Origin: Anseranas semipalmata
Lineage: Eukaryota; Chordata; Aves; Anseriformes; Anseranatidae
Direction: 5' to 3'
DNA: 64,000 nucleotides
Assembly: GCA_013399115.1 (NCBI GenBank)
Contig: VXAA01006455.1
Coordinates: forward strand, 400,177-464,176
Shown here: positions 1 to 12,610 of the stretch, in pieces
Layout: every line of letters begins with the position of its first letter
Numbering within the stretch: the first letter of the stretch is position 1
The notes under the pieces: model-generated
What the model was told of the DNA's origin: nothing
Databases searched by the model: none
The model's input: only the letters and a program-made list of their open reading frames with translations
Made by a program: the position numbers and the translations under genes

Positions 1-3000
1 CATTAAGGAGAAGGATGTGGAAGGTGCAGAGGAATCGAGATCTGAGTGAAATTCATCTCACTCATATAAATCCTGTTTAATCAAGCACAGCCTCAGAGCT
101 GCGGTGGATTGACAGTCGCCCCCCATCAGCTGTGCAGTGTGTTAGGGCCCACAGATCTTCACACACGGCCATGCAGCCCAGCCCTTACTGCTGCTCTCCT
201 GAGCGACGGCTGAGGGGGGCAGCAGAGGGGGTGGCTGATGGGGGCAGAGGCGAGCAGGGGGGTACACACACGTACAGCACGGAGCAGCCCATTTCCCCTG
301 CAGTCCCTGCACTTGGCTGGCACGGTCGCAGGAGCACCTTCGTCCTCCTGTGAGCTGATGGGAATGGTCTTCTTGCCTCATGAAGGCCTGCAGCAGGTCC
401 AGTGTTCTCATTGTAGCCCCTGGTGTGAGGGCAAAAACACAGGAAGTGGGGTAAAATCCCTCCCAGGTTTCACAGCAACACTTGAGAAATCCCCTTTTTC
501 TAGGTGTTTGCTTCAAGTGCTGAAATGTTTACCAGCTGTGGTTGGCAGTAGCTGTGGTTGTTTTTCTTTTGCCTTTGCCTGTTGAGCAAGTGCCCCCTCA
601 ACTGAGAGACAAGGAAAAACATGTGTACTCCCTCTGATATGCCAGCCTTCACTTCACACCATCTCGACACATGGCCATTTGCTTTCTGCTTTCGCTGTGA
701 TGGAGCAGGGCCGTCCTGCATCTGCACACAGCTCTCCGCAGCTCTGGCGATGGGCATCCCGTCCCGTCCCAATGCAAATCAGACACAAACGACTGCTCTG
801 CATCTCATTTGCATTCATGGAGCAACAGTCATACCACTAGTCTAATGGGTTTTATATTCTTCAGGGAGACAGTGTGTGGCTGATGACACCATGGCCTGTG
901 CTGCTGCCTTGCGATTACTATAGTTTTTCATAATTAGATTTTTTCTTTTATCTGAGAGGAAGACCACACACACCACAAGACTCTGCTCAGCCTTGGCTCT
1001 GCTGGTTAGCTGTAAGACTTAGAAGAGCAGGGGAGGGCTCAGAGAGTTGGAATATTCCTCCATATTTTTTATACATCCTCAGTAAAAAAAATCCTTGCTT
1101 TGGAGGTGAAATTATCCCCAGTTTTGCACTGCTCTTCACAAAAACAGCTATGTAACTTCATGCCAGTTTAACCTGAGAATTAGGGAAGTCATTGCTGTTC
1201 TCACTTCGTTCTGGTTCTGGTTCTGGTTCTGACTTGTAGTGCAGCGTGTAAGACAGAACATTGCATGAGAATGATTTTCTCCCTGAAGGAGACAAAAGGA
1301 TAAAGACTGGGTGCATCTATCTGCCGTACTGAGGACAGAAAGGAAATGGAAAAGAAATGCTGCAGGTGAGAGAGAAGTCAGCCATGGTAGCGCTATCTCA
1401 AGGTTATGACATTAAGGAGTTTTGCCTTTTATCAGAGACATATCCTCATGGACATGTCTAACTGTGTGTTAGGGTGTTCAGGACCATCACTACTTGCCCG
1501 ACCTCTGTCCTGTAGGTGGGCTGAAGATCAAGGTCAGCTGCCCTGGGACTATGATACAGACCAAATGCACAGCTTGTTAACACAGGTCTTCCACAATAAA
1601 TCCATCAGCTTTCTTGGCCAGGCCATGCAAACACCATGCACCAAATGTGTCTGGATCTATGGCTAATCCACCCCAGCATTTTGCCCCGGAGTCACCCTGT
1701 CCATACTTAGCCTGAGCGCAGCTACACCTTGCTGCACAGCAACATGCAGGGGATCCTACCTGCAGCTGTTCCACTCTGCACCATCCAGGGATTCCTATAC
1801 TGTGCTAGTGTTCATCTTTCTCCATCCCACTGGCTCTGCCAAGTAAGGATGGCTCTTATTCTTGCCTTTTACACTACCTCTTCAATTATTTATATTAAAA
1901 CAGCTCTTGTACTGCTTAATACTTCATGCTCAACTATGTTGAAATACTTTTATGATCTATTCTTCACAACATTTCCCCAACATGTTAAATTAGGAAAAAC
2001 AAGATTAAGAACAATTTAGCAAGTCTTTTCAGGGAATATAATTATGACTTACTTGCAAACATTTTGCAAAAACATGAACAGTTTTGTATTTCTCCTAAAA
2101 TACAAATATGCAAAAATGAGGATTTCTGATTTTATTTCAAATTTCTTAGACATTTCTAATGATATGAAAGAATTTCCATTGTTCTGTTTAATTGAGTATT
2201 TTACCATTTAGTAGTAGTAGAGCACTGTGGTAGCTCAGAACATATCTGACTCTTTGTAGAGCTCCTTGCACATTCTGATTTGTTTTGACTGCTATTTCAA
2301 CTTGTTCTTTCAATCTTTTGCTGCCTCCCTCTTCTTCTAAAAAAGTAGCTAATTGGAAGCAAAAATAAATTATGCCAGAATTTCCATATGCTTGCCTGTC
2401 TCTAGAAGTTGGAAGTAGAATTTCATTCATTCTACCAAAGAATCTTTATATTTATTTTCATCTTTCTATTTTAAATTAGGCCCCTTCCTTGACACATGTT
2501 TCCAAAAAGTTCCTTTTTCTGCAATCCAAAGCTGATTTAGATGAATTTTATCAGCTGACTGGTCTGGGAACCTATTCAAATACAGGCTGCATTTAGTTTT
2601 TGATGATTCCTCAGTTAGGGATGAGAAAAAGCCTATGATGTCTTTTCTCCCATCGGTGCACTTGGAGCTCCCTTGTTCTTTCGTTAGAAGTGCTGAGTCT
2701 ATTTCCGTCTGGTACTTCCCTCCTTGCGTGAGGAATTTAATAGAAGGAAGAAGCAGAAATGTCATATGAAAAGTGATGATCGAAACATGAGCTGGGCAAA
2801 GAGTATTTCAGACATATCTGTGGCAGGGAATCAGCAATACAACACAGAATATGAGCAAGCATAAATTGGCCTAGTAATGTAAGATGACCAATGCACAGAG
2901 AAAATAATCTCTGGGAAATGCAGCAAAGAACCATTCCTCACATATGCCTTTTCTGAGTGAAACTATTAATTTAAATATTTGTTTGAAGCTATGTATAGTT

Positions 3001-3448
3001 TCTCCTTATATAGTCAGAGCACTTAATTCTATTTGTTAAGTGTTAATCCATTTCTATTTACAGGACTTTGGGATACTAACAGCATAAATATCGTGGTCAT
3101 CTTTTAAATATTGTATTGAAACCTTAGGTGTCAAAGTTGATCAATCTTAAAATTGCCTTCATGCCTCAGTGCTAAAGCATCTTCTTCTACTATGCCAAAC
3201 ATCCCTCTGTGCAACACATTAGGGGACTTTAATGTTTTAACATCTAAGAATAGCATGTCAGTACCTCCTCCTTTGTCAGAGACAAATTGTTATATGCTTT
3301 GGGATACTTCACTCTGGTTTCTACTATGCCATGCATTAAAGCCCCCAGCTTGAGAGTTGGTGCTTAAAACCAGGCCCCACTGCAGTTACCAACCCCTTCG
3401 TATGGTCTGCTCAATGACTAACGTGTCCCTTTCCGTTCTTTTCTCCAG
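1..3448 (+). other. SMYD3: Last intron of SMYD3 (3' part)
   Basis: This stretch lies upstream of the terminal SMYD3 exon and ends in a good acceptor: a pyrimidine-rich run (3427-3446) followed by AG at 3447-3448. I looked for the penultimate SMYD3 exon, which should encode the helical repeat just before the final segment, and found nothing convincing on the plus strand. The open frames here are short and lack recognisable domains. A (GTTCTG)4 microsatellite at 1208-1231 is the only clear structure. Assignment as intron is inferred from the exon at its right end. Confidence 0.7.
1208..1231. repeat. (GTTCTG)4 microsatellite
   Basis: Four uninterrupted copies of the hexamer GTTCTG are seen in the SMYD3 intron. 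No function is suggested. Confidence 0.85.
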
Positions 3449-3550
3449 GCCTATAATATTATGAAGGTGACCCATGGGACAGATCACAGCCTGATGCAAG
3501 CCTTGATGGACTTAAAGGAACAGTGTGAGGCCATCATGAGAATACACTGA
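3449..3550 (+). CDS. SMYD3: SMYD3 terminal coding exon (partial gene)
   Basis: A pyrimidine-rich acceptor (AG at 3447-3448) opens a frame of 33 codons starting AYNIMKVTHG and closing with TGA at 3548-3550. The pattern (A-Y-N-I-M-K-V-T-H-G-x-D-H-S-L, then a leucine-rich helix with E-x-C-E-A) matches the C-terminal end of SMYD3, a SET/MYND-domain protein lysine methyltransferase with reported histone and MAP3K2 substrates. This is the last helix of the C-terminal TPR-like domain; the SET and MYND domains lie outside the window. The end departs from the mammalian form: it finishes in R-I-H rather than a short R-A-S type tail, and the middle of the helix has several changes. The position, tail to tail with KIF26B, fits known vertebrate gene order and supports the call. 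A SMYD paralogue is the main alternative, but synteny makes it unlikely. Confidence 0.85.
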   Translation, partial: AYNIMKVTHGTDHSLMQALMDLKEQCEAIMRIH

Positions 3551-4153
3551 AGAAAATCTCCAGTCTGGAAAACAAAATCTTCAAGGAGAAAGGAAATCAA
3601 ATGGTTTTTATTACATTGGGAAGCTTCTCGATGATTTTGGTGTCTTTTCATCAGGTCCTACTTTCTTTACAAAAATGTATTAGTTTTGCTGTATGATCTT
3701 CTGAATTGAGTTAATGTTTGGAGGAATATGTGCCATTTTCAGAAAGTTTCTAATTTCTACAAGGCAAAATGGTAGTGGATAAGTCTTAGTGTTCGATCTT
3801 AATACATGCTGGTGATAAAAACGCAAACTTAAACGTATAGCAAGGAACAATTTTATTTGTTTTTATTAATAACCAGAATCTCCAATCCAAATACCACTGA
3901 ATGTAGGAAGAATTGAGACTCAAATTCTAACTCAATGATACTTGACCCAGCTTCCTATTGAGCTTCTCCCATGTGCTTTTAGGTATTGATTTTTGTGTCT
4001 GTCCTGGTATTTCTGGAATGATCACAAAGTCTCACCTTACCACATGTCTTATGTCTGTTTACTAGAACTCACTTCAGAAATGTTTTTTCTACCAAACACC
4101 TAATTTAGATGATAATACCTGGTTATCAATTTACAACACCTAATTTAATTGAT

Positions 4154-4159
4154 AATAAA
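4154..4159 (+). promoter_or_regulatory. Candidate polyadenylation signal AATAAA (proximal)
   Basis: Canonical hexamer about 0.6 kb after the SMYD3 stop codon. Downstream sequence is not clearly GT-rich, so this is the weaker of the two candidates. Confidence 0.3.
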
Positions 4160-4348
4160 TGCTGGGAAATGCATACAGCCTTCATTTGCTACAAAATAAT
4201 ATAATTCCATTGAGATTAGCAGTAAATTTTTTGTGCCAGTTTATGCCAACAATCTAGTCTCAGAAATATTATGAGAGAGCATATTTTTTCCTTTGACTTG
4301 CCATTAGGTGTGGTTTCCAAAAACCTGATCCAGTGCTCTTTGACATCA

Positions 4349-4354
4349 AATAAA
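4349..4354 (+). promoter_or_regulatory. Candidate polyadenylation signal AATAAA (distal)
   Basis: Canonical hexamer about 0.8 kb after the SMYD3 stop codon. It is followed within about 30-70 bases by T-rich and GT-containing sequence (roughly 4379-4440), as expected for a cleavage and polyadenylation site. Confidence 0.45.
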
Positions 4355-7300
4355 AGACTTCCAATGTTCTAAATGAGATTTTCCTCTCTTGCAATTCAAC
4401 TTTTGGGTTCTGTTCCTCTTCTTCTTGCATTTCATATGTTATAATATTGGATATTAAAATGGACTGAACAAAAATTTATTCAAATATTTGTCTATGTGGA
4501 AATAGCTTACCCTGATTTCTCGCCATTTTGACTGCTTCAACAAGTTCTTACTCCATAGCAACTTTAAAATAGAGATTTGGACCTATGAGCTCTAACCTTT
4601 GTCTGCAGATACAAACAATTTTTTGTGGAGCTTCCTCAAAATCAGAGGTTGGGCATCAGAGGCAGTGCAAAAAGTGATATGGGTTAGAAGTTTAGTGACA
4701 GGCCTGCTGATAATCTGTCCAGATAAAAGGAATTCCAGCTTTTTTCTTTTTTCGTTTTTTTTTTTTTCCTTTTTATGACAGTAAAATTGGAGAAGCTACT
4801 CAGTTACTAAAAAGCCAGAAGAGATACAGGAATGCTGTCAACAGGATTAAGTATATACAGTCGTCTCTCTGAATATTTTGGCCTCTCATATGATACCATC
4901 ACTTTCAAAAAGGGGACTTGTGCTCTTCGGACAATGTTTAAGCTACCTCTTGGATTTTTAGAGGTGAAATTATATTTGCCACTAGGTGTCTCAAGTTAAG
5001 AAAGCACTCAAGAAACAATTAAGATAACCTGGTTTATAGGGTGCCTAGGCCGTGGAAGCATCCTTATATCACTGTGAAGTTCCTTTAGGGCTGAAGTCAG
5101 ACCTTTGCTAGTGCCCAGATGTACCGCTTGCCTCTGAACCTCCAGGATCTACCCACTCACTAAGGAACCTAAACAGAAGTGAGGCATCAGCTTTGCTTTT
5201 GCACAGCAAAGTGCACTGAGCACGTACCCAGGAAGATGGTGGTGTGGTTTCTAGACCTTTCTGAGCCTACAGGGTTTGTATTTACTGCTCCCACTTCCTA
5301 AAAGAGTACTTTAAACTCCAGAGCATAAAGCAGTGACTTAACCCTGTAGCTCAACACGAGCTAGGAGTTTCTTCCCAGCCAGGGAAATGCTCACCCTGGT
5401 CACTGCAGCCAGGTATGGTCACCTCTTCCCAGCCAGGGCAGGCAACAGACTGGAGCCAGGGGCTCTGTCATGTGAGCAGTCCAACACAGTGGTTAACAGT
5501 ATTTCTAAGCAATTTCACTTTCATGTTTCCGTCAGGCCAACTATATTTCTTTTTCCCGCTTTTTCACACCTTCCTTCCTCTCCCTCCCACCAAGCACATG
5601 GGTGTGTTAGGACATGGCTGTGTGGTGAAGCTCTAAGACCTACAGACATTTGTTGAACTAGGAGATCATCCCTGGGGAAGAGAAGCGTTTCTTGGAAAGC
5701 GTGTGCTCCATTTCCCCACACTCATCGGCAAGAGAGTTGTTATTGCCAGAGCTGCTGACTTCCACTTTTAACACAGAAACAAATGTTAACAAAAGCCAAA
5801 TATTTATGAGGAACATTGAAACCTAAATAATTTAAGGCCTCTGAAAGGATCGCTTCAGGTGTGTCACTCCTCTCTAACAATTTATTGCTGCTACTCCAGC
5901 CATGACTGTTATTTCATTAATCCATAGTTGTTGTAAAGTCAGGCTTTTTTCACGCCAGTAACTTGACACCATTAATTATTATGAGATGGGAGCACATTTA
6001 AAAAGAAAATGAACACTCTGGGCATAATTTACAGCCCCAGCACATGAATGCCAACGCTGAGGAAGATATCTCCTTTCAAGGCGTTTGAATTTGTTCCACC
6101 GTATGGAGCGTTCACTTGCCCGGCAGTAATATGCAAGCAATAACCTATGAAATGCAGCGCGTTTCTGGAGTACGTAGCATGGCTTGAGGCCAGAGGCCAA
6201 GTCATATCAGCCACCCAAGAAGTGCAATAATCCTCACAGAAATTCACTGCTTGGTTGTGTCTTCTTGCTATTATGAAAAGGAAATTATCTGGGGAAAAGG
6301 TCAGACCTCTGCATTTATTGGGATTTCTGACAAAGCAATGGCATCACTGATGGACAATCAGAAAATGTGAGAGGTACTCAGTCTTCAAGAGCTATTTTCT
6401 GTTTTTAAAGGGACACATGCATATTTGAAATTATGTGGTTTTGCATAAAGATGATACTTATGTTATCGTATGATTACATATCAAATAACAAGATTTGGAA
6501 GTGGAAAGGACTTCAGTGTGAGGTAAGATCATGCATCAGTTTATGCAACATACATGGGGAGATGCCCGCCAGCTCTCATGTATACAGACACATCTGTATA
6601 AATGAACTGCAGCACTGCCTTCTGGTTCAAGGACACCACAACTGTGCAAGCACAACAGAAGGGAAAGACAGATGCTAGGGGAGAGTCAGCGCTACCTGGC
6701 CTCGGATGAGAAAGGCCACATTACAGCAAGCTAAAGGATCTCCCTACACTTGTGTTTTCTCTCCAACAGTGGTCTATAGTGCACGCTTAGGAAAAAGGTA
6801 CAAGCAAAACAGCTCAGGGTCCTGAGAGCACCACCACCTTGCCTGCCTTGCCTGGCCTGCTTCTCTGGGCTGTTCTGCAGAGATTCCCTAGTACAGGGCA
6901 TAATTAAAGCTTTATATTCATTACTGTTGATACAACACTTGCATTTCCTTCAGCTTGGTCAAGGAAAGAGTCAACTTCTCTGGTTGGTTTCAATCATATG
7001 TTGAGTGGTTTCCTTTGGAGGCTCACATGTCCCAGCACCACCACGAGGGCTGCTGGTGCTGTAGGGGCGACTGTTGCTGGCAGATTTTCTCTCAGAGTTC
7101 CCACTCCAGCCTATTTTCTGCAGAGAAGGCTGGCCTGTGCCCACAGAAAGATTCTGACAGTGCAATAGCAAGCAAGAGCACCAGGCAGGAAGGCACATTG
7201 GCTAAGCACTCATTTCGTTTCAAGGTAGTCTTATTTTTTTAGCTCAAACTCAAAGTAGTTGGAGGTATCTTTGCACAGACGTCATGTTTTGGCCCTCAAG

Positions 7301-8230
7301 AATAAGATCTGTCATTTTTTGGGGGGTGGAATCAGCTTGCTAAGATAAAGATGCTGGAGTTAGAAAGAGGCAGGCTGCAACATTATCAATAATGCTGGCA
7401 GGCTTGCTACGTGCTTCCAGCAGGTCAGGTCAGAGATTTTTCCAGTACCTTTGGAAAGTAATGGTAATGTGGGTTCACCTCAAGGTTCAGGAATACATTT
7501 TGAGTTATTTTTGATGTGTCACTTTCCCTTAAATCAATCTACAAGCAACAATGTTAGATTGTGCTTAGGGGAATTGCACTGCATTGTAGTATGTGTTTGG
7601 AAGAAAAGCAGAACCAACACACAGCAAAATACAATGGGAAATTATACAGTTTTGCTGAGAATAATTGATAGCAGTGGAACAAAACCTTCCTTCAGAAATA
7701 CAATAAAATAAAATCAGTTCCCTAACCTGTCTGTTTCTTAAAGCATGGTGCAATTCTTTGTATCCATACCCCTCAAGGTGTGCTAATGATATTAGAAGTA
7801 AAAAATTTGTGGGTCCTTAGCAAGCAGAACTTGCAACGCATAGCAGAGGAGGTAGAAAGGAAAGACGCTAGTGAGAAAAATGCAGTGAGCTGTGACCTCC
7901 TCGAGTCTATCACCCTGTGTATGCAGTCTATTGTGTGCAGGTTTATGCCAGCAAAACTCTCCCACTACTCAGCAGTTTCTCTGCTTGTAGCTGTAACGCT
8001 GTTTTCTGCTGTTTATTTTATAAGCTAGTTTTTCTTACACTTGTTATTTCTTTTCTTACATAGCATATTTATGAAATACAGAGGCTATTTCCCTGCAGAA
8101 TATATTCCAAATAGTCCCTGGCCACTGCAAGACTCTTAATGAACAGAGTTCTCTTTTTCATGGAGGTTGTGCCAATTAGGAGGATTTTTTTCCTGATTCA
8201 GAATTAAATCTCCCATAAGACAAGGAGAAG

Positions 8231-8310
8231 AGGGAAGGTCTTACAGTTACAGATGTGGAGTTCTGGCTTGGCTTCTCCGCTGCACCAGAACCTGCACGTG
8301 ACCATGGGCA
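8231..8310 (+). repeat. Possible MIR-like (CORE-SINE) fragment
   Basis: The order of short words (a 'ctggcttggcttct' stretch, a run like 'cacgtgaccatgggcagatcat') resembles the middle of MIR elements, where a 'gtgaccttgggcaagtca' block is typical. The match is by eye and heavily diverged. Confidence 0.3.
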
Positions 8311-8611
8311 GATCATCCAGGGTCAGACTGACACTGACGTGCATAGCTCAATAGTTGGGCTTTGTTGTTGTTGATCCTTGGGAAATTTCTGCTCACTCCT
8401 TTTTTTGGTAAAACGAACAAACAAAAAATTAAATAGGAACTGGCTGTGACTCTCCATATGTCTGCCTCACTACTTCCCTACCTATAAGGGCTTAAAAAAT
8501 CTACATGCCTTCCCTTAGTGCATTATTTGTAGGACAGCAGGAGAGCTATTTGCAGAAAAAGACGTAGTTCTCAAAATACCTCCAAAAACTTTCCAGAGAA
8601 GGCAAAGTGTT

Positions 8612-8685
8612 ATGTCACCGCTGAGGAAAATGAGGCCTGTGGGTAAACGCACCAATGTGTTCAAGCTCGCACAACACCGCAACTG
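8612..8685 (-). repeat. Possible MIR-like fragment, reverse orientation
   Basis: The stretch beginning 'gctgaggaaaatgaggcctg' and continuing to 'aagctcgcacaac' recalls the reverse complement of the MIR core ('tgaggaaactgaggc ... cacacagc'). It is short and diverged. It lies about 300 bp from another weak MIR-like stretch in the opposite orientation. Confidence 0.35.
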
Positions 8686-11600
8686 CAAAAAGCCCCAGAG
8701 CAAAGGCTGGCGTCCGCAGCCTGGGGGTCGGTGGCTTCGCCCACGGAAAAAAGGTGTCGATATGAGCAGCAGAGAGGCCCCTCACTGAACTAAACTGACA
8801 GCTACCGAAGCTACAAATTATAGGGAAGAAGTATTTGGCCAGCCTTGCGTTCTGGGAAGGGCAGCAAACAGCTGGTTGCCGTGCCAATCTGCAAATGTTG
8901 ACCATGTCCTGCACGAACCTGCCCCGGCTGGCTGCGGCACCAGAGTTACAGGTGAGGGCTCCGTTCCTGTCCTGCCACCGCTGGTGGTGGGTGCATGGGA
9001 AAGAGAGGCACCATCAGTGTTTCTTGCTGCAATTACAGGGGTTCCATTGCCAGGAGTTCCTCCAAAGCCGCGCTGCAGCACACAGGTAGTGTGCTGTGAG
9101 CTGCCCTTGCCTAAGCTGTACCCTGGGGGAGCGTTGTGCTCCAGCCATGGCACTTCAGCAAACTGTAAAGCACAGTCAAGAAAGAAATCCCAAACAAATG
9201 CTTTGGGGCATTTCAGACCAAAGCCACGTTAGAGATCCTCTTCTTTTTTTATTTCTTCTTTTATAATGGCTATTTTCTCTTTCCCATTGGCCTTTTCATT
9301 TCTGATTTTAGAAAGTTAATCAGGCTGAAAATACATTTGAGATGAATGCTTCGTAAAATGGTCCCTATAAGAACAGCTGAGTGTATTTTTCTTGCCCTAA
9401 GCATAATGAATGCACGTTACCTGAAAATCTGCAGTCTTCTATTCCCCAGTCTTGTCATTCAGCACAAGGGGATTTCTGTTTATCCCCATAATAGTGATGT
9501 GTAAACCATGCCTATATGACCCCCATTAGTATTTCATGGGGTGAGTTCAACATTTTTATTTGCTGTGCGCTTGTGATCAACACGGACAAATCAATTCTAA
9601 TTCCATCATTCTTTAGACTTTTTGTAGGTTTTAATAAGGACCTTAGAGATTCCTTCCCCTCCCAAAAAAAGAATAACTCAGGCTCAGTAATTAGGCTTCA
9701 TACAGTCGCTGCTCACACAGAGGAACCTAACAAGTTCTTTATAGTTCCCAGGAGACCAATTAACCTTCTTTTAAATATATCTCTATATAGCTACAGACAC
9801 ACGCGCACAGGAACGCACATACACACAAGCTTTTCAGTAGTCTCAGATGCTCCAGCTCCTTGTTAACCAAATTCTGATGCGGCCCACAGCAAGCAGGCAG
9901 GGCTGAGGCAGCCTGCCGGAGTCCTTTTAGCTCCACAGAAGCCTACACTAGAAACGAGCACAACCTCCTTGTCTGCCTGCCCCCAGGAGAGCAGGAAGGG
10001 GATAACCACGTAGCCTCTTTGCTTAAAGTTCCCCTTCATCTCCTGGGCTTCGGCAGGTGGCACTTGGTGGTCTCTCTCTCTGCAGCTAAGGAGCCTGCTT
10101 CCCCATCTGTGTTTCAGCTAAGCGCTGATGAGAACGTAGAAAAGAGCAATGTTTTCTGCCTCCGCCCCTTCAATTCAGCAGCTCTGATTCCCTGTCCCCA
10201 GAGGCTCAGAATAGGAAGGTGGCAATTTTACACAGCTCTTGGAGGAAAACTGCTCTTTAAATCACAGGTGATTCCTCTTGACAATTCCACTTGACTTTCA
10301 GAGCAGGAGCCAGGAGACGGTAGCAGAGAAAGGTGCCTGATGAGAAAATTAGCGAACTCCACTCTTCCCCTCCCCCAGGGCCTTTGCCCTGCTCTGTTCT
10401 GTGCTTGCCCGTTTACGTGTAATGGCGCTGTTTTTAACGAAGCCATTTTAGTGTTGCCTTCCTGCCACAGGAGGGACCAGGGGTGGTGCTGAGCATCCCG
10501 CAGTGGAATAGGCCGAGGCCTGGCCCGATCCTCCTTTGTGCTGCCCCTTGCCTGGCCGGGGACACCCAAGCAGTGAGCACAAGACACTCGCCACACCACG
10601 GATACACGCCCACCACACAGCAGAAGCCCACAGGGAAGGACAGAAGGGTGCTGTGGTCTTGGAGGGTCGCAGGCATCACACCGCCACGGGGAAGAACTGG
10701 CCTCTGTACCGACAGCAGTCACGGGCCGCTGGGGTTTGCTTCCTGGTTCTCCTCGCAAATAGTTCTATGATGATTCCTGGGCTTATTATTTTTTTGTTTA
10801 TTTTACTTATGTCAACCTGCAATGCAACATGAAAACATGTGAATTGGCAAAGATGCATTAAACTGCCAATAGAAAGCCTCTGCAAACCAGAAAGACTGGA
10901 GGAATGCTGATCCTAGGCCCTGAATGGGGCTGCCTGCCAGCCTCCTTGCTTTATGGCTGGCAGATGGGAAGATGGATGAAAATCCCTTAGATGGGCAAGT
11001 TCATTTCATCAGAGTCACGAGGCTCTTCATGCAGTTCATGTAGTGCAACTGTGATACACCCAGGCCACAAAGCTGTTTGTTTCACCATTCAAATCTAAAG
11101 CCTTGGAAAAAGGTATCCCTCCGGGGTGTTGGGGAAGCTTATCAGGAGACCAACATCTTCTCTGCTGAGGAACAGCCCCTTGAAACCTGCTGCTAGGTCA
11201 CAAGGTGATGGCTAATGGGGTGGTGGGAGTGAGGGACTTGTCCTACACATGCCAGAAAAAGGCCAGTTTGCCAGCATGCTCCTGGCTGGTGATTGCAGAG
11301 ATGCAGAAATGATGTAGGGTGAGATCGCAGACTCGCTTGAAACTGGCCCACACCCAGACAGGCTTTTGCCCAGTCCTCCTTCCTCTGGCCAAGAGAGTCC
11401 TTTAGCTGGGCAGCTATCTCAACTCAGAGCACAGCCCGGTGAGGAGCCAAGGGGGGGCAAAGGAAGGGCTTTTGCTCCTCCTGATGCAGTGCCTTCAGCT
11501 AACACCTTTCCTTACATGTGGGGAATGGAGCAAGGTGCCAAAGCCAACTGTAGAGCATATTGCATTTCTCACGGTCCAGCAAAAAGGTGCTCCAAGGCCT

Positions 11601-12592
11601 TCCATGTTGTGCTGCAGCCAACTTTTGGGAGCAGCCCAGAGCTTCCCGGCTCTGTGCCTGGGAGAAAACGGTGCCTTGCTCGCTGCACTCTGCCCATGGA
11701 GCAAATGCTGATCGGGGCCATCACCCTTGAAGTCTCTGAGGTTTTATCTTTGTAAAAAAAATAAAAATAAAAAACCTAAACTAACCAAAAATAAATTCAG
11801 AGGCAAGAAGAAACCATTTTTGAGGTGGCCTGGAAATGTTTTGCTTGCTGCTCCATTCTTGGCAAGTGTTGGAGAACAAGTTGGGCAGGACAAGTCCTCA
11901 GCTACTGCATTGGCTTTGCACCATGGCTGCTCCTCTGTGCCCATCGCTCTGCAGTGCCACCTGTCATTAGACGCGACTTCCCTGTGCCATCTGCAATCCC
12001 TCTGAGAAACCTCAGGCAGCCTGCCAAACTGAAATGGTGGAAACCCCAAATTGCCTCAGGCCTGCAGATGATCCCAGGCACAGATTTGTTGGTGGGGGAA
12101 GGCAATGGCAAGTGATGCTTATGCTTCCCCAGAGATCAGTCTCCATGCTGCTGGGCACCATAAACTCGCTCATCTCCGTGCAGCCATCATGAGTCCTCCA
12201 GCCAGAGCAGCAGCACGGGGCACGTGGCCACCTGGGGCCAGAAGGGACCTGCGGCCTTGCCCCGTCCCTGCAAGGAGGTGCCTCCATCACGGGTCCCAAG
12301 GCTGGCCAATGCACTCAGACAGCAGGATAGAGCGCGGCTCTCAGCCTCTGCCCTGTGCCCAGGCTTCATCCAGCCCCAAATTTGTCTGAATTTTCTTGTA
12401 GCCAAAGCTCATGCAAGAAGCAAACATCAGCGACTGGGCCTGCTCCTCACCAGCCTGTGCGGCCTCACACCTGAAAACCTGCAGGATGTGGTCAGGTATA
12501 TGATTTCTTAGAAAAGTGGGTTTCTGGCTTGCCCATCTGAAACACTTTGATTATTTGGGGTTCAACTATAAGTTACCTGAGTATATGCTCTT

Positions 12593-12610
12593 AAAAAAAA
12601 AAAAAAAAAA
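12593..12610. repeat. Poly-A run (18)
   Basis: Uninterrupted A18. No retroposed gene or target-site duplication was seen next to it. Confidence 0.8.

Larger units (their letters stand above)
3551..4375 (+). other. SMYD3: Probable SMYD3 3' UTR
   Basis: AT-rich sequence follows the SMYD3 stop codon with no further supported reading frame. Its end is inferred from the second of two AATAAA hexamers (4154-4159 and 4349-4354). Cleavage would be expected 10-30 bases after the one used. Transcript data would be needed to fix the end. Confidence 0.5.

Noticed and set aside
5360..5450. Repeated 'cttcccagccaggg' words
   Set aside because: Two short copies about 60 bp apart without an extended repeat unit.
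10228..10758. Minus-strand open frame of 176 codons
   Set aside because: GC-rich local composition lowers stop density. The protein is low in hydrophobic core pattern and unrecognised, and a plus-strand frame overlaps.
12593..12610. Poly-A run as a sign of a processed pseudogene
   Set aside because: Nothing gene-like is recognisable next to it.
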